Source of the DNA: Gammaproteobacteria bacterium 50_400_T64
Lineage (GTDB): Bacteria; Pseudomonadota; Gammaproteobacteria; Pseudomonadales; Porticoccaceae
Direction: 5' to 3'
DNA length: 48,898 nt
Assembly (NCBI GenBank): GCA_002162755.1
Contig: MAAS01000028.1
Span: 1 to 48,898 of the forward strand
The notes beneath the pieces were generated by a model. The model saw only the letters and a list, made by a program, of their open reading frames with translations. It did not search any database and was not told where the DNA came from. This document shows, piece after piece, positions 37,946 through 46,936 of this stretch (position 1 is its first letter; each line of letters opens with the position of its first letter). A program made the position numbers and the translations under genes.

Positions 37946-38616
37946 TCGAATTTGATAATGTCAGCAAGCGTTACCCGGATGGCCACGAAGCGCTGAGTCA
38001 GGTTAACTTTGCCCTGGACGCGGGGGAAATGGCCTTTCTCACCGGCCATTCCGGTGCCGGTAAAAGTACCCTGTTAAAGCTGATTATGTTGATGGAGCGC
38101 CCTTCCGGTGGCCAGCTACTGGTTAATGGCAAAAACCTTAGTCGCCTGCACAAAAGCCAAATACCCTACTATCGGCGGCGTGTCGGCGTAGTTTTCCAAA
38201 ATCACCAGCTATTGTTCGATCGCAGCGTATTCGACAATGTGGCCTTGCCAATGCAGGTTTCAGGTGCGCAGCACCGCGACATCGAGCGCCGTGTGCGTGC
38301 GGCCCTCGACAAGGTTGGTTTGCTCAGCAAAGAAAAACTCAACCCAGTACAGCTATCCGGCGGTGAGCAGCAGCGCATTGGTATCGCCCGGGCCGTAGTA
38401 CACACCCCGCGCATACTGCTCGCCGATGAACCGACGGGCAACCTCGACCCCGAACTCTCTGCCGAAATCATGAAACTATTTGAAGACTTTCGCAATGTCG
38501 GTGTCAGCGTTTTAGTAGCGACCCACGATATTGCGCTCATTTCACGAATGGACGAAAGAGTACTCACCCTGGATCACGGGCGACTTTCAGAGGTGGCTTC
38601 CCTTGCCTCGGCATAA
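37942..38616 (+). CDS. ftsE: Cell division ATP-binding protein FtsE
   Basis: ABC-type ATPase that with FtsX activates septal murein hydrolases at division. Walker A GHSGAGKST, Q-loop VVFQNHQLL, signature LSGGEQQRI, Walker B ILLADEPTGN and switch His in VATHDIALI are all present in 224 residues. It is translationally coupled to ftsY by a 4-base overlap and overlaps ftsX at its 3' end. Confidence 0.98.
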   Translation: MIEFDNVSKRYPDGHEALSQVNFALDAGEMAFLTGHSGAGKSTLLKLIMLMERPSGGQLLVNGKNLSRLHKSQIPYYRRRVGVVFQNHQLLFDRSVFDNVALPMQVSGAQHRDIERRVRAALDKVGLLSKEKLNPVQLSGGEQQRIGIARAVVHTPRILLADEPTGNLDPELSAEIMKLFEDFRNVGVSVLVATHDIALISRMDERVLTLDHGRLSEVASLASA

Positions 38617-39604
38617 GACCGATACAGTCACCGCCTCGCAACCCCGACGCAGTGGTGCGGTGGAAAGCCGCCGCAGTCTTATCTCGATACTGCGAGCGTA
38701 TATTCATAACCATCGCAAAAATGCGGCTGAGAGTTTCCACCGCCTGGTCGGCGAACCCCTGCAAAGTGTCATGACAATGCTGGTTGTGGCTATCGCCCTG
38801 GCTCTGCCGGCCATGCTCTACGTTGGCGTGTCGAGCCTGCAGCAACTCAGCGGCAGCTGGGATAGCAGCGCGCAGATGACCCTGTTTCTGAAAAAGGGTG
38901 CCAAAGATAAGGCCATTAAGAGCTTGATCAAGCAACTTGAGTCGAACGATGAGCTTGCCGAAATACACTATATTTCCCCGAGCCAGGCCCTCGATGCCCT
39001 GCAGGATAGTGCCGGTTTTGGTGAGGCTTTAACCTTGCTCGATGAAAACCCCCTGCCACCGGTATTACTGGTTGTGCCCATTGCCACCATCGAGGCCGAT
39101 GTGCCACGGGTTGAGCAGCTGGTGAAAACGCTGGCGAAGCAGCCTCTGGTCGACGAAGTGCAGCTCGACATGAAATGGCTGCAGCGCATGCAACAGATAC
39201 TCGATATTGGCCGACAAATCACCGTGCTGCTGGGCGGTGCGCTATCGTTGGGCGTGTTACTGGTGGTCGGTAATACGATTCGTCTGGCAATAGAAAATCG
39301 CCGTGAGGAAATTCTGGTGGTGAAGCTGGTGGGCGGCACCAATGGCTTTGTGCGGCGGCCCTTTCTTTATACCGGGCTTTGGTACGGTGTGTTTGGTGGC
39401 GTTCTTGCGTGGTTGGGGGTGGTGATTGCCCAGTTTTGGCTGGGGACAACGGTGACCCGTCTGGCGGCGCTGTATCAAAGTGACTTCGCTCTGCAGGGTA
39501 TTGGGCTGGATGGCATGCTGGTACTCATCGCCCTTGGTGGTGCTCTGGGTTTGGTGGGTGCGGCACTCGCAGTGGGGCGGCATATTGCGCAACTCGAACC
39601 GTGA
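38603..39604 (+). CDS. ftsX: Cell division protein FtsX
   Basis: Membrane partner of FtsE, with four predicted helices. The first (about 65-85 of this call) is followed by a periplasmic loop with FLKKGAKDKAIKSLIKQLES, and three helices follow in the C-terminal half (LLGGALSLGVLLVVGNTIRL, FGGVLAWLGVVIAQFWLG, LVLIALGGALGLVGAALAVG). The frame is open from 38531, inside ftsE. I chose TTG 38603 because AGAGGTGG lies 8 bases upstream and the overlap with ftsE is then 14 bases. A later GTG at 38660 is also possible. The start is uncertain, the identity is not. Confidence 0.9.
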   Translation: MPRHKTDTVTASQPRRSGAVESRRSLISILRAYIHNHRKNAAESFHRLVGEPLQSVMTMLVVAIALALPAMLYVGVSSLQQLSGSWDSSAQMTLFLKKGAKDKAIKSLIKQLESNDELAEIHYISPSQALDALQDSAGFGEALTLLDENPLPPVLLVVPIATIEADVPRVEQLVKTLAKQPLVDEVQLDMKWLQRMQQILDIGRQITVLLGGALSLGVLLVVGNTIRLAIENRREEILVVKLVGGTNGFVRRPFLYTGLWYGVFGGVLAWLGVVIAQFWLGTTVTRLAALYQSDFALQGIGLDGMLVLIALGGALGLVGAALAVGRHIAQLEP

Positions 39605-39647
39605 TTTAGTAGACAAAACAGGTACTTAAATGAACTTTTACGGTCTG

Positions 39648-39675
39648 TTGTTATCTAACTTAAGAGTGGTAAACT
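39648..39675 (+). promoter_or_regulatory. Candidate promoter of rpoH
   Basis: TTGTTA at 39648-39653, a 16-base spacer and TAAACT at 39670-39675, about 25 bases before the rpoH start. Confidence 0.45.
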
Positions 39676-39700
39676 GCGTCGCTGATTTATAGAGGTTGTT

Positions 39701-40555
39701 ATGAGTACGAATCTTCAATCGATTCAATGGATGGCACCAGGGGGCAACCTCGGAGCCTATATGCAGGGTGTAAGCACGATTGCGATTCTCTCCGTTGAGG
39801 AAGAGAAAGCCCTCGCAGAGCGTCTGTATTTTGAGGACGACGTCGACAGTGCGCGCCAGTTGGTAATGGCTCACCTACGTTTCGTGGTGCATATCGCCCG
39901 CTCTTACAACGGTTACGGCTTGCCGCTGGCGGACATTATTCAAGAAGGTAATGTCGGCTTGATGAAGGCAGTTAAGCGCTTTAATCCTGAAAGGGGCGTG
40001 CGTTTGATCTCTTTTGCCGTGCACTGGATCAAAGCTGAAATTCATGAATTTGTGTTGCGCAACTGGCGTATTGTTAAGGTTGCGACTACCAAGGCCCAGC
40101 GCAAGTTGTTCTTTAATCTTCGCGGCGCAAAAAAACGCTTGGCCTGGCTGACTAATGACGAAGCCAAAGCCATCGCAGAAGATTTGGGTGTTGAGGTCAA
40201 ACATGTGCGCGAGATGGAAAAACGGCTTTCAGCCCGAGATGCCGGCTTCGATGCCTCGTCTGATGACGATGACGAGAGCGCCTACCAGGCACCCGCGCTC
40301 TACCTCGAAGATCGCGAGGCTGACCCCGCCCTGTTAGCCGAAGATGCCGACTGGGAAAGTGATAGTCAGGCTCGATTGGCCACCGCACTGGGTGAGCTGG
40401 ATGAGCGCAGTCAGGATATTATTCGCCAACGCTGGTTGAGTGATGGCAAGGCAACCTTGCACGAACTGGCGGATGTTTACGGTGTGTCGGCGGAACGTAT
40501 TCGCCAGCTCGAGCAAAATGCGATGAAAAAGGTGCGCTCTTTCCTCGAGGCTTGA
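39701..40555 (+). CDS. rpoH: RNA polymerase sigma factor RpoH (sigma-32)
   Basis: Heat-shock sigma factor. Region 2 includes [21 protein letters not shown] and the [19 protein letters not shown] segment. The RpoH box QRKLFFNLR, specific to sigma-32 proteins, is near residue 132. Region 4.2 has [27 protein letters not shown]. The 284 residues are the usual length. It lies downstream of ftsX, the conserved ftsYEX-rpoH order, and is followed by a strong terminator. Confidence 0.98.
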   Translation: MSTNLQSIQWMAPGGNLGAYMQGVSTIAILSVEEEKALAERLYFEDDVDSARQLVMAHLRFVVHIARSYNGYGLPLADIIQEGNVGLMKAVKRFNPERGVRLISFAVHWIKAEIHEFVLRNWRIVKVATTKAQRKLFFNLRGAKKRLAWLTNDEAKAIAEDLGVEVKHVREMEKRLSARDAGFDASSDDDDESAYQAPALYLEDREADPALLAEDADWESDSQARLATALGELDERSQDIIRQRWLSDGKATLHELADVYGVSAERIRQLEQNAMKKVRSFLEA

Positions 40556-40590
40556 ATCGTATAAGCACAAGCTCAAATTGTTAAGAACCT

Positions 40591-40622
40591 AAAAAAAACC
40601 GCGAATTTCGCGGTTTTTTTTA
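40591..40622. terminator. Intrinsic terminator after rpoH
   Basis: Run of A's, CCGCGAA / TTCGCGG stem, then a run of eight T's: a long perfect inverted repeat that can work in both directions. It lies 35 bases after the rpoH stop. Confidence 0.93.
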
Positions 40623-40708
40623 GGGGTAAAGCAAATGCTGCAATCAGTGGCAAGGTAATGAATAGCCTCAACACCCATCGTTTTTCCGTTTTAATCAGGT
40701 GATAGATA

Positions 40709-41110
40709 GTGAGTTCAAATAATACCGACAGCCGCTTCCTGCCGCTGCTCGTAACCATCAACGGATTTTTGGTTGTTGCCATCGGTGCTTTTGGCGCCCA
40801 CGGTGTAAAGGCCCTGATCGCCCCCGAGGCAATGCAACTCTGGCAAACTGGTGTGCGCTACCATATGTTCCACGTCGTGGCCCTTTTAGCCTGTGCCTTC
40901 TTCTCCACGACCGGTGAAGCGAACTCTCGCGCTTCGCATTGGTTAGTTGTTGCAGCCTGTTTATTTGTATTGGGCATCATATTTTTTAGTGGCAGCCTTT
41001 ATCTCCTCGCATTGACACAGAAAAGTTGGCTCGGCATGTGTGTGCCCGTCGGCGGGGTGTTTTTTCTGCTGGGTTGGGCTAGCTTGACGATTAGCTTTTT
41101 CCGGCGGTGA
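40709..41110 (+). CDS. DUF423 family membrane protein
   Basis: A 133-residue protein with four predicted membrane helices and the DUF423 signature [16 protein letters not shown] near the N-terminus, plus [16 protein letters not shown]. It is related to the YgdD group; the role is unknown. The start is GTG. Its stop overlaps the trmB GTG by 4 bases, so the two are translationally coupled. Confidence 0.92.
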   Translation: MSSNNTDSRFLPLLVTINGFLVVAIGAFGAHGVKALIAPEAMQLWQTGVRYHMFHVVALLACAFFSTTGEANSRASHWLVVAACLFVLGIIFFSGSLYLLALTQKSWLGMCVPVGGVFFLLGWASLTISFFRR

Positions 41111-41829
41111 GTGCAGAGATGACAGAAGCAAAGAATTTCCGCCCCGAGTACAAGAAAAAATCTATCCGCAGTTATGTCTTGCGCAGTGGCCGTATGACCG
41201 AAGGCCAGCAGCGTGCTCTTGAGCAGCATTGGCCCCACTTTCGCCTGAGTTTATTTGCCGGGCCAATTGATAACTGGGCTGAGGTATTTGGCCGCGTGGC
41301 ACCCGTGGTGCTAGAAATCGGTTTTGGCATGGGCGATTCACTGCTAGCCATGGCTCAAAATGAGCCTGAAAAAGACTTTGTCGGTATTGAGGTGTATCCA
41401 CCCGGTGCGGGGCGACTGGTTAATCGCGCTGCCGAACTGGGTTTGACGAATCTACGGGTTTATCTTGCCGATGCGACGGACGTACTGGATGACTGTATTC
41501 CGAACGGAAGTGTCGACAGGGTGCAGCTCTATTTCCCTGACCCCTGGCATAAAAAGAAACACAATAAACGGCGTATCGTGCAGCAGCCTTTTGTCGAAAG
41601 AATCCGCACAAAACTCACTGACGGGGGGCACTTTCATATGGCCACCGACTGGCAGCCCTATGCTGAATATATGGTCGAGGTGATGTCGGCAGCTGAAGGC
41701 TTTACTAATTTGGCTGGTGATGGGGTTTATTCGCCACGGCCCGATTATCGCCCGATTACCAAGTTTGAAAAACGCGGACAGCGTTTGGGCCACGGCGTGT
41801 GGGACTTGCTCTATCGTCGTGAGCCGTAA
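41107..41829 (+). CDS. trmB: tRNA (guanine-N7-)-methyltransferase TrmB
   Basis: Methylates G46 of tRNA. The 240-residue protein starts with the family element [21 protein letters not shown]. The SAM motif [16 protein letters not shown] and the [20 protein letters not shown] substrate motif are typical TrmB. The GTG at 41107 gives the 4-base overlap with the DUF423 gene; an ATG at 41119 is the alternative start. Confidence 0.97.
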   Translation: MSAEMTEAKNFRPEYKKKSIRSYVLRSGRMTEGQQRALEQHWPHFRLSLFAGPIDNWAEVFGRVAPVVLEIGFGMGDSLLAMAQNEPEKDFVGIEVYPPGAGRLVNRAAELGLTNLRVYLADATDVLDDCIPNGSVDRVQLYFPDPWHKKKHNKRRIVQQPFVERIRTKLTDGGHFHMATDWQPYAEYMVEVMSAAEGFTNLAGDGVYSPRPDYRPITKFEKRGQRLGHGVWDLLYRREP

Positions 41830-41874
41830 TGCATAGTGGTGTTTAACTTATTTAATCGGGTATTATCTACCCAC

Positions 41875-41896
41875 AAAAAAAGAGCCGAAAGGGCTC
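41875..41896 (-). terminator. Intrinsic terminator pointing against the flanking genes
   Basis: Read on the minus strand: GAGCC, loop CTTTC, GGCTC, then seven T's. On the plus strand there is no T-run after the stem. It lies between the plus-strand genes trmB and the FKBP lipoprotein, so it would stop transcription coming from the FKBP side. A TATTAT box at 41861-41866 may be the FKBP -10, which would put the hairpin in its leader. Confidence 0.55.
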
Positions 41897-41933
41897 GCGT
41901 TAAAACGAAAATGTTAAAACAAAGGACATTTAG

Positions 41934-42683
41934 ATGAAGCTCAAAAAAATACAATATTTACCCTTTGCCCTCGCAACGTCACTGTTTTTAGTGGGTTGTG
42001 AAGAAGCTGCTAAGCCTAATGCCGGTGCAACAGCGCCTGCAGCAGTGGTACTGGAATCTGAAATACAGAAAGTCAGTTACATTATGGGTACGAATATTGG
42101 CGGACAAATTAAGAGTGAGGCTTTTGAGGTTGATATTCCCTCGCTGACTTTGGGTTTGAGCGATGCAGTAGCGGGCAATGAGCCGCAACTGTCTGAGGAG
42201 CAAGTCAAAGTAGTAATCGAAGCTTTTCAGGCCAAAATGATGGCCGATCAGGAAGCGAGCGCGAAATTGGTGGCTGAAACCAATTTGCAGGAAGGCGAGA
42301 CTTTTTTAACAGAGAATGCGAAAAAGGATGGCGTTGTAGTACTGGAAAGCGGCCTGCAATATAAGGTTCTCACGGCAGGCTCTGGTGCTATTCCCGCGCC
42401 GGAAAATACCGTTGAAGTTCACTATGTCGGTACTCTGATTGACGGTAGTGAGTTTGATAGCTCGATTAAGCGCGGCGTGCCTGCTCAGTTCGGCGTTACC
42501 CAGGTGATACCGGGCTGGGTTGAAGCGTTGCAACTGATGAAAGAGGGCGCTAAGTGGGAATTGTATGTTCCTGCTGGCCTGGCCTACGGGCCCGGTGGAA
42601 CGGGTGGTTTGATTGGCCCCAATCAAACGCTGATTTTTGAAGTTGAATTATTGAAGGCGTCTGCGGGTGATGATGCTGGCTAA
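41934..42683 (+). CDS. FKBP-type peptidyl-prolyl isomerase lipoprotein
   Basis: Mip/FkpA-like isomerase that helps fold envelope proteins. The signal with lipobox LVGC places lipidated Cys22; Glu at +2 suggests outer-membrane sorting. The N-terminal dimerisation part (about 45-120) begins with the typical KVSYIMGTNIGGQIK. The FKBP domain (about 130-245) shows VEVHYVGTLIDGSEFDSS, the VIPGWVEALQLMKEGAKWEL segment and YVPAGLAYG. The 249-residue length is normal. A terminator follows. Confidence 0.95.
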   Translation: MKLKKIQYLPFALATSLFLVGCEEAAKPNAGATAPAAVVLESEIQKVSYIMGTNIGGQIKSEAFEVDIPSLTLGLSDAVAGNEPQLSEEQVKVVIEAFQAKMMADQEASAKLVAETNLQEGETFLTENAKKDGVVVLESGLQYKVLTAGSGAIPAPENTVEVHYVGTLIDGSEFDSSIKRGVPAQFGVTQVIPGWVEALQLMKEGAKWELYVPAGLAYGPGGTGGLIGPNQTLIFEVELLKASAGDDAG

Positions 42684-42705
42684 GGCGAGTCTTTAAAGAA
42701 GCCTT

Positions 42706-42734
42706 GAAAAAAGCCTCTGATGGGGCTTTTTTTT
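42706..42734 (+). terminator. Intrinsic terminator after the FKBP gene
   Basis: AAAAAAGCC, loop of about 8 bases, GGCTTTTTTTT: stem with a T-run 23 bases after the stop. The A-rich left arm also makes it usable for lrgB on the opposite strand. Confidence 0.88.
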
Positions 42735-42763
42735 CGTCCGGATTTCCCCCCGATTAAACGCGT

Positions 42764-43486
42764 TTAAAAAGCCTTCTCTAGCCATAGCAGTAGGGTTGGC
42801 AAAGTCAGCGCGGTCAACACGCCCGTCAGACCGAGGGCGAGGCTGGAAAAGGCACCGCAGAGTGGGCTGATATCAAAGGCCCGTGCCGTCCCTACGCCGT
42901 GGGCATTAATACCCAGGGTAAAGCCCTGCAAGCGCTCATCTTTTACACCGATCAGGCTTAGCAACTTCGGTCCGGCGATGGCACCGACCACACCGGTAAA
43001 AATAACCACACCAGCGCTCAATTCACCCAATGCACCAATTTCTTTGGCGATGCCCAGGGCGATGGGGGTGGTGACAGATTTTGGGGTGAGTGACAGTAGG
43101 GTTAAAGGCTCAGCGCCGAACAAATAAGCCAGTGTTACCGCGCACAAGGGTGCGGCAATGGCACCGAAAAGTAAGGTCATTAACAGGGGCTGGGCGAGTG
43201 CGCGAATGCGCTCGAATTCCCGGTTGAGCGGTATCGCCAGGGCAATGGTTGCCGGGCCGAGCAGCCAGTAAAACGCACTGTTGGCCTGCTGATAGCGGGT
43301 GTAGTCGATATCAAAGCTGTAAAGCAAAGCGGCGATCAGCAGGCAGCTACTCATTAAGGGATGCAATAGTGAAAAGTGTTGGGCTTTTTGAAAGGCCCAT
43401 AGCCCTGTGAAATAGGCGCAGAGGGTTAGCACTAGCAGGCTGGCGGCGATGAATAATTCCATTAAATCGGCATTAAATAGATTCAT
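42764..43486 (-). CDS. lrgB: LrgB/CidB family membrane protein
   Basis: Integral membrane protein with about six to seven helices. The family segments LLGPATIALAIPLNREFERI, SLTPKSVTTPIALGIAKEIG and GINAHGVGTARAFDI are clear. Such proteins work with LrgA/CidA in a holin-like or metabolite-export system; in Gram-negatives the role is unsettled. The ATG at 43486 overlaps the lrgA stop (ATGA), giving 240 residues; the frame extending to 43585 inside lrgA is not used. Confidence 0.9.
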   Translation of the reverse strand: MNLFNADLMELFIAASLLVLTLCAYFTGLWAFQKAQHFSLLHPLMSSCLLIAALLYSFDIDYTRYQQANSAFYWLLGPATIALAIPLNREFERIRALAQPLLMTLLFGAIAAPLCAVTLAYLFGAEPLTLLSLTPKSVTTPIALGIAKEIGALGELSAGVVIFTGVVGAIAGPKLLSLIGVKDERLQGFTLGINAHGVGTARAFDISPLCGAFSSLALGLTGVLTALTLPTLLLWLEKAF

Positions 43487-43845
43487 CGATCGGCGATATC
43501 GGGAGTCAGTGCTTTTAGCACCAGGCCCGTGAGGGCAATCGACAGCAAAGTGCCGCCCACGATTGCTGCCAGAATCGCCGGCCATTGTTGCTGTATGGGC
43601 TCCGGCAGAAAGAAAACACCAACCCCCGCTGGAATAAAAAACAGTGAGAGCAAGCCAATAAGTCGACCAGCCGTTTTGGTCAGCCAGTCGGGCGGCTCGA
43701 TTTGGCGGAGAACAAAAAACAGCAAAATCATACCCAATACCGGGCCGGGCACGGCGATGGGGAGTACTTGGGCGAGACCCTCCCCGAGCAACTGAAACAG
43801 CACTAATACACTGAGTCCTTTCAGGTAGTCGAGCGCATTACTCAT
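43483..43845 (-). CDS. lrgA: LrgA/CidA family holin-like protein
   Basis: A 120-residue protein with four membrane helices. The family core LPIAVPGPVLGMILLFFVL and the following FIPAGVGVFFL are CidA/LrgA features. It is coupled to lrgB by a 4-base overlap and is 13 bp downstream of dsbB on the same strand. Confidence 0.9.
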   Translation of the reverse strand: MSNALDYLKGLSVLVLFQLLGEGLAQVLPIAVPGPVLGMILLFFVLRQIEPPDWLTKTAGRLIGLLSLFFIPAGVGVFFLPEPIQQQWPAILAAIVGGTLLSIALTGLVLKALTPDIADR

Positions 43846-43858
43846 TAGTGGCAGGCCA

Positions 43859-44344
43859 TTAGCTTTTGCGCAGTAATTGATAAATGCCGAGCAGAGTCAT
43901 CGCGGCGAAGGCGACGAGTGTCCACGCGGGGATACTCAGGTTGAGGAAGGTCCACTGCACCTCGGCGCAATTGCCGTCACCACTGAGCAACATGGGCAGG
44001 GCTTCGCTGATGGGCAGAGCGTCAAACAGGTAGTCGGCTGGTGGGCCGCAGGCGGGCACTTTTTCCTCGGGCAGGCTCTGCAGCCACAACTGACGAATGG
44101 AGAAACCAGCGCCGGTCAGTGCGCTCAGGCTGGTTGCTGCGGCGTAGCGTTTTTGGCCTTTAGCACCGGGGTTGTGGGCAAAGGCCAGCAGGGCGATAAG
44201 ACCGGTCATAATGACAAAAACCCGCTGCACGATGCACAGGTAGCAGGGGTTGAGATCCATTTGGTGCTGCATATACAAAGCCACCAAAATCATGCTCGTC
44301 GCCCCTAAAAACAGGCATAAATTGAGCGTGCGAATATTGGGCAT
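43859..44344 (-). CDS. dsbB: Disulfide bond formation protein DsbB
   Basis: Inner-membrane quinone-linked oxidase that re-oxidises DsbA. Four membrane helices are predicted in 161 residues. The first redox pair is Cys34-Cys37 in NPCYLCIVQR and the second Cys99 and Cys126 in the second periplasmic loop. These four essential cysteines confirm DsbB. It lies 15 bp after acpH. Confidence 0.95.
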   Translation of the reverse strand: MPNIRTLNLCLFLGATSMILVALYMQHQMDLNPCYLCIVQRVFVIMTGLIALLAFAHNPGAKGQKRYAAATSLSALTGAGFSIRQLWLQSLPEEKVPACGPPADYLFDALPISEALPMLLSGDGNCAEVQWTFLNLSIPAWTLVAFAAMTLLGIYQLLRKS

Positions 44345-44359
44345 TATTGAGAGTTCCTT

Positions 44360-44971
44360 TTAGCGAACGGTGACCGCAGTCGGGGTGATAGCGGCCGAGC
44401 GCAGTTGTTGTGAATGGGTGAGTAGCCGGGCCATAACGGTGGAGAATACCTGCTCGACTTCTTCATGGCGATCAACAATCTCGGGCCAGGCCTCGCCCAG
44501 TGGCAGGGGTCGACGCAGGCGCTCGCCAACGCGGTTGAGCATGATGGGGATCAGGGCATCATTGGCGTAGCTTTGCAGCCAGCGAATCTCGGCTGCGCGC
44601 TGGTTGAAGTGTTGGGCGCGCGCGGGCAGCCAGGTCTGGCAGGTGTTGAGGTGTTGGTAAAAGCGTTGGCAGAATTGGTCGAGGCTCAATGAGTGATAGG
44701 CCTGCCAGCGCGTTGCTAGTATATGGTCGAAGGCAATATCGAGAACAATGCCCGCATAGCGTCGCCACGGGGGTGCAAAGGAGCGAATCAGATGTTGAAC
44801 TTCCGGCTGTGCATCGGTGTAGACATCGAGCTTGCGGTGCAGGGTGATGCCCTCTTCAACAATATCGGGGTATTTGCCCTGCAGCGGGCCCTTCACAAAA
44901 TCGCCGAGCAGGCCGCCCACTTGTCTGTCCAGATTGTCGCCCGAGAGAAGAATGTGGGCGAGGTAGTTCAC
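44360..44971 (-). CDS. acpH: Acyl carrier protein phosphodiesterase (AcpH-type)
   Basis: Removes the 4'-phosphopantetheine arm from acyl carrier protein. The 203-residue protein has MNYLAHILLS, LLGDFVKGPL and GITLHRKLDVYTDAQPEV, with the metal-ligand His and Asp residues of this HD-like family, and VLDIAFDHILA. The start overlaps the gshA stop by 4 bases, so the two genes are translationally coupled. Confidence 0.92.
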   Translation of the reverse strand: MNYLAHILLSGDNLDRQVGGLLGDFVKGPLQGKYPDIVEEGITLHRKLDVYTDAQPEVQHLIRSFAPPWRRYAGIVLDIAFDHILATRWQAYHSLSLDQFCQRFYQHLNTCQTWLPARAQHFNQRAAEIRWLQSYANDALIPIMLNRVGERLRRPLPLGEAWPEIVDRHEEVEQVFSTVMARLLTHSQQLRSAAITPTAVTVR

Positions 44972-46560
44972 GACCCGAGGGAGAATTGATACTGCTGATA
45001 ATAGGCGCTGAGGAAGTCGTCAAAGCTGAGTGTGTCTGCGGCTTCAATGGCCTTCTGGTCTTCCAGCGAATGCGCGGCAAGGCTGATGAACTGTTCTTCA
45101 ATCGCCGGGTCGAGTGGTGAATCGAGAAAGAACTCACGGTGCTGTTGGGCATGACGCAGGGCCGTTTGGAAATAGGTGCTGTCACTGCTGCGCACTTCCT
45201 CAAGCAATTGCGCGGCCGGTGTCAGCTCGGGGTTTTGCAGTCGCTGCGCCATAGCATTGACGGCCTCAGCATGGGCGTTGCCCGTATGACTCTCGTCGAG
45301 TGCCTGGGCGATGGGCTGTAACTGGGCAAAGAGTTCGCCAGCCCATTCCTGCAGAGACGTTTCGCCATCGCCTCGGCTCAGGCCCAACTCAGGTTCGCGG
45401 CCGCGATCGACAATGCGCCGCTGGTTTTCAAGGATTTGGCCATATTCACGGTTGTCGGTTTGCGGACTGTCCTGCAGCAGACAATGCATCAGGAAAACAT
45501 CGAGAAAACGCATCTGCTCGGCATCAATGCCAACCGGCATATAGGGATTGAGGTCGACACAGCGCACTTCAATATATTCCACACCCCGTTGCCACAGGGC
45601 CTGTAGCGCGGTTTCGTTGCCCTGCGCTGTGCGCTTGGGGCGAATGGTGCTGTAAAACTCATTTTCAATCTGTAGTAAATGAGGGCTGAGCTGACGGTAT
45701 TTGCCGCCCGGCGCTTTGACCCCAACGGCCTCATAAGCGGGATAGGGCGTGGTTAATGCGCCGCGCAGGTTTTCAATATAACGCGGCAAATTGTTATAGC
45801 AGACAATTAATGAGGCCTGGGCATTGCTCTGGTAGCCGAGGTCGCCCATACGCAGGGATGTAGCGTAGGGCAGGTGCAGGCTGTGGTCATCGCTACCCAT
45901 CGGTTGCAGGCGATGGGCGCGATCTTTGACAAAACTGCGACAGACTGCGGGTGCCGCACCAAAGAGGTAGACCAGGAGCCAGAAGTGGCGGCGAAAATTG
46001 CGGATTAAATCGAAGTAGCGCTCGGTTTTGTAATCCTGCAGCGAGCCGGAATAACTATCGCTTTGCTGCAATACCTGCCAACACGCGTCGGGCAGTGACC
46101 AGTTGTAGTGAATGCCGGCAATGGTTTGCATCAGCCGCCCGTAACGATGGCCCAGCCCGCGACGGTAGATGGTTTTCATCTGCCCGATATTGGAACTGCC
46201 GTACTGGCCGAGGGGGATATCTTCATCGCGGCCGAGCATGCAGGGCATGCTGTTGACCCAGAGTAATTCGTCGCCGATATGGCGATAGGTGAAGCGGTGG
46301 ACATCGTCGAGATTACTCAACACCTCGTCGATGGAGGACGATGGGGCGGTGATGAATTCCAGCAGAGATTCAGAAAAATCCGTAGTAATACTGGGGTGGG
46401 TCAACGTTGAGCCGAGCGCTTTGGGGTGCAGCGTATTGGCCAGCTCACCCGCTGGCGTGACCCGCAGGCTCTCTTTTTCAATACCGCGCTGAATGTCACT
46501 CAGGTGACACTGATTTTCAGTGCTGTTGAGGGCAGCCAAGCGTGTGGTTAATAGTGACAA
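44968..46560 (-). CDS. gshA: Glutamate-cysteine ligase (class I)
   Basis: First and limiting step of glutathione synthesis. The 530 residues match the proteobacterial GshA type (E. coli about 518). Family segments: RGIEKESLRVTPAGELA at the N-terminus, ITTDFSESLLEFIT, and the VEYIEVRCVDLNPYMPVGID motif. It lies 15 bp after the small unknown gene, with acpH, dsbB and lrgAB behind it on the same strand. Confidence 0.97.
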   Translation of the reverse strand: MSLLTTRLAALNSTENQCHLSDIQRGIEKESLRVTPAGELANTLHPKALGSTLTHPSITTDFSESLLEFITAPSSSIDEVLSNLDDVHRFTYRHIGDELLWVNSMPCMLGRDEDIPLGQYGSSNIGQMKTIYRRGLGHRYGRLMQTIAGIHYNWSLPDACWQVLQQSDSYSGSLQDYKTERYFDLIRNFRRHFWLLVYLFGAAPAVCRSFVKDRAHRLQPMGSDDHSLHLPYATSLRMGDLGYQSNAQASLIVCYNNLPRYIENLRGALTTPYPAYEAVGVKAPGGKYRQLSPHLLQIENEFYSTIRPKRTAQGNETALQALWQRGVEYIEVRCVDLNPYMPVGIDAEQMRFLDVFLMHCLLQDSPQTDNREYGQILENQRRIVDRGREPELGLSRGDGETSLQEWAGELFAQLQPIAQALDESHTGNAHAEAVNAMAQRLQNPELTPAAQLLEEVRSSDSTYFQTALRHAQQHREFFLDSPLDPAIEEQFISLAAHSLEDQKAIEAADTLSFDDFLSAYYQQYQFSLGS

Positions 46561-46575
46561 GGGGAACTCCCGGGT

Positions 46576-46806
46576 TCAGGCTGCAGACTGCTTTTTTGGT
46601 AACAGCAGTTTGTTTTTGGCGTCGACTTCACAAGGGACAACACGGGCGCGCAGATCCGGGTTTTTGGCGTTGACTTCAAGCAAGTGGTTGAGTGCGCCGT
46701 CCTTGTGGGGCGAGCGGTAGACCTCAGTCACGCTGCAGTCATCGCGCCACTCTAAAGCCTTGGTCAGAAAGTTATCATCAATATCTTGCAACACAAAAAC
46801 AGCCAT
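46576..46806 (-). CDS. Small hypothetical protein upstream of gshA
   Basis: I do not recognise a family. The 76 residues start MAVFVLQDIDDNFLTKAL and have no signal peptide or membrane helix. There are two Cys (DDCS, VPCE), a basic tail ending KKQSAA, and alternating charged and hydrophobic stretches that suggest a small alpha-beta fold. The frame opens at 46851, but the ATG at 46806 is preferred as the usual methionine. The 15-bp gap to gshA indicates co-transcription. Confidence 0.55.
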   Translation of the reverse strand: MAVFVLQDIDDNFLTKALEWRDDCSVTEVYRSPHKDGALNHLLEVNAKNPDLRARVVPCEVDAKNKLLLPKKQSAA

Positions 46807-46936
46807 AGTGTCTCGATCAGGCGCTGAATTGCGGCAAGTGTAACTGATCAACCCATAGGGGCAAAACTTTGCCGTGCCGTTGGAGGATTAAAGGCGACCT
46901 GTGTAAGGGTAACTCGGTATTTAGCTTTTTGACGCG

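Noticed and set aside
38531-38602. Longer FtsX beginning inside ftsE at TTG 38531
   Set aside because: An 86-base overlap with ftsE is improbable and the extra residues do not look like an FtsX N-terminus.
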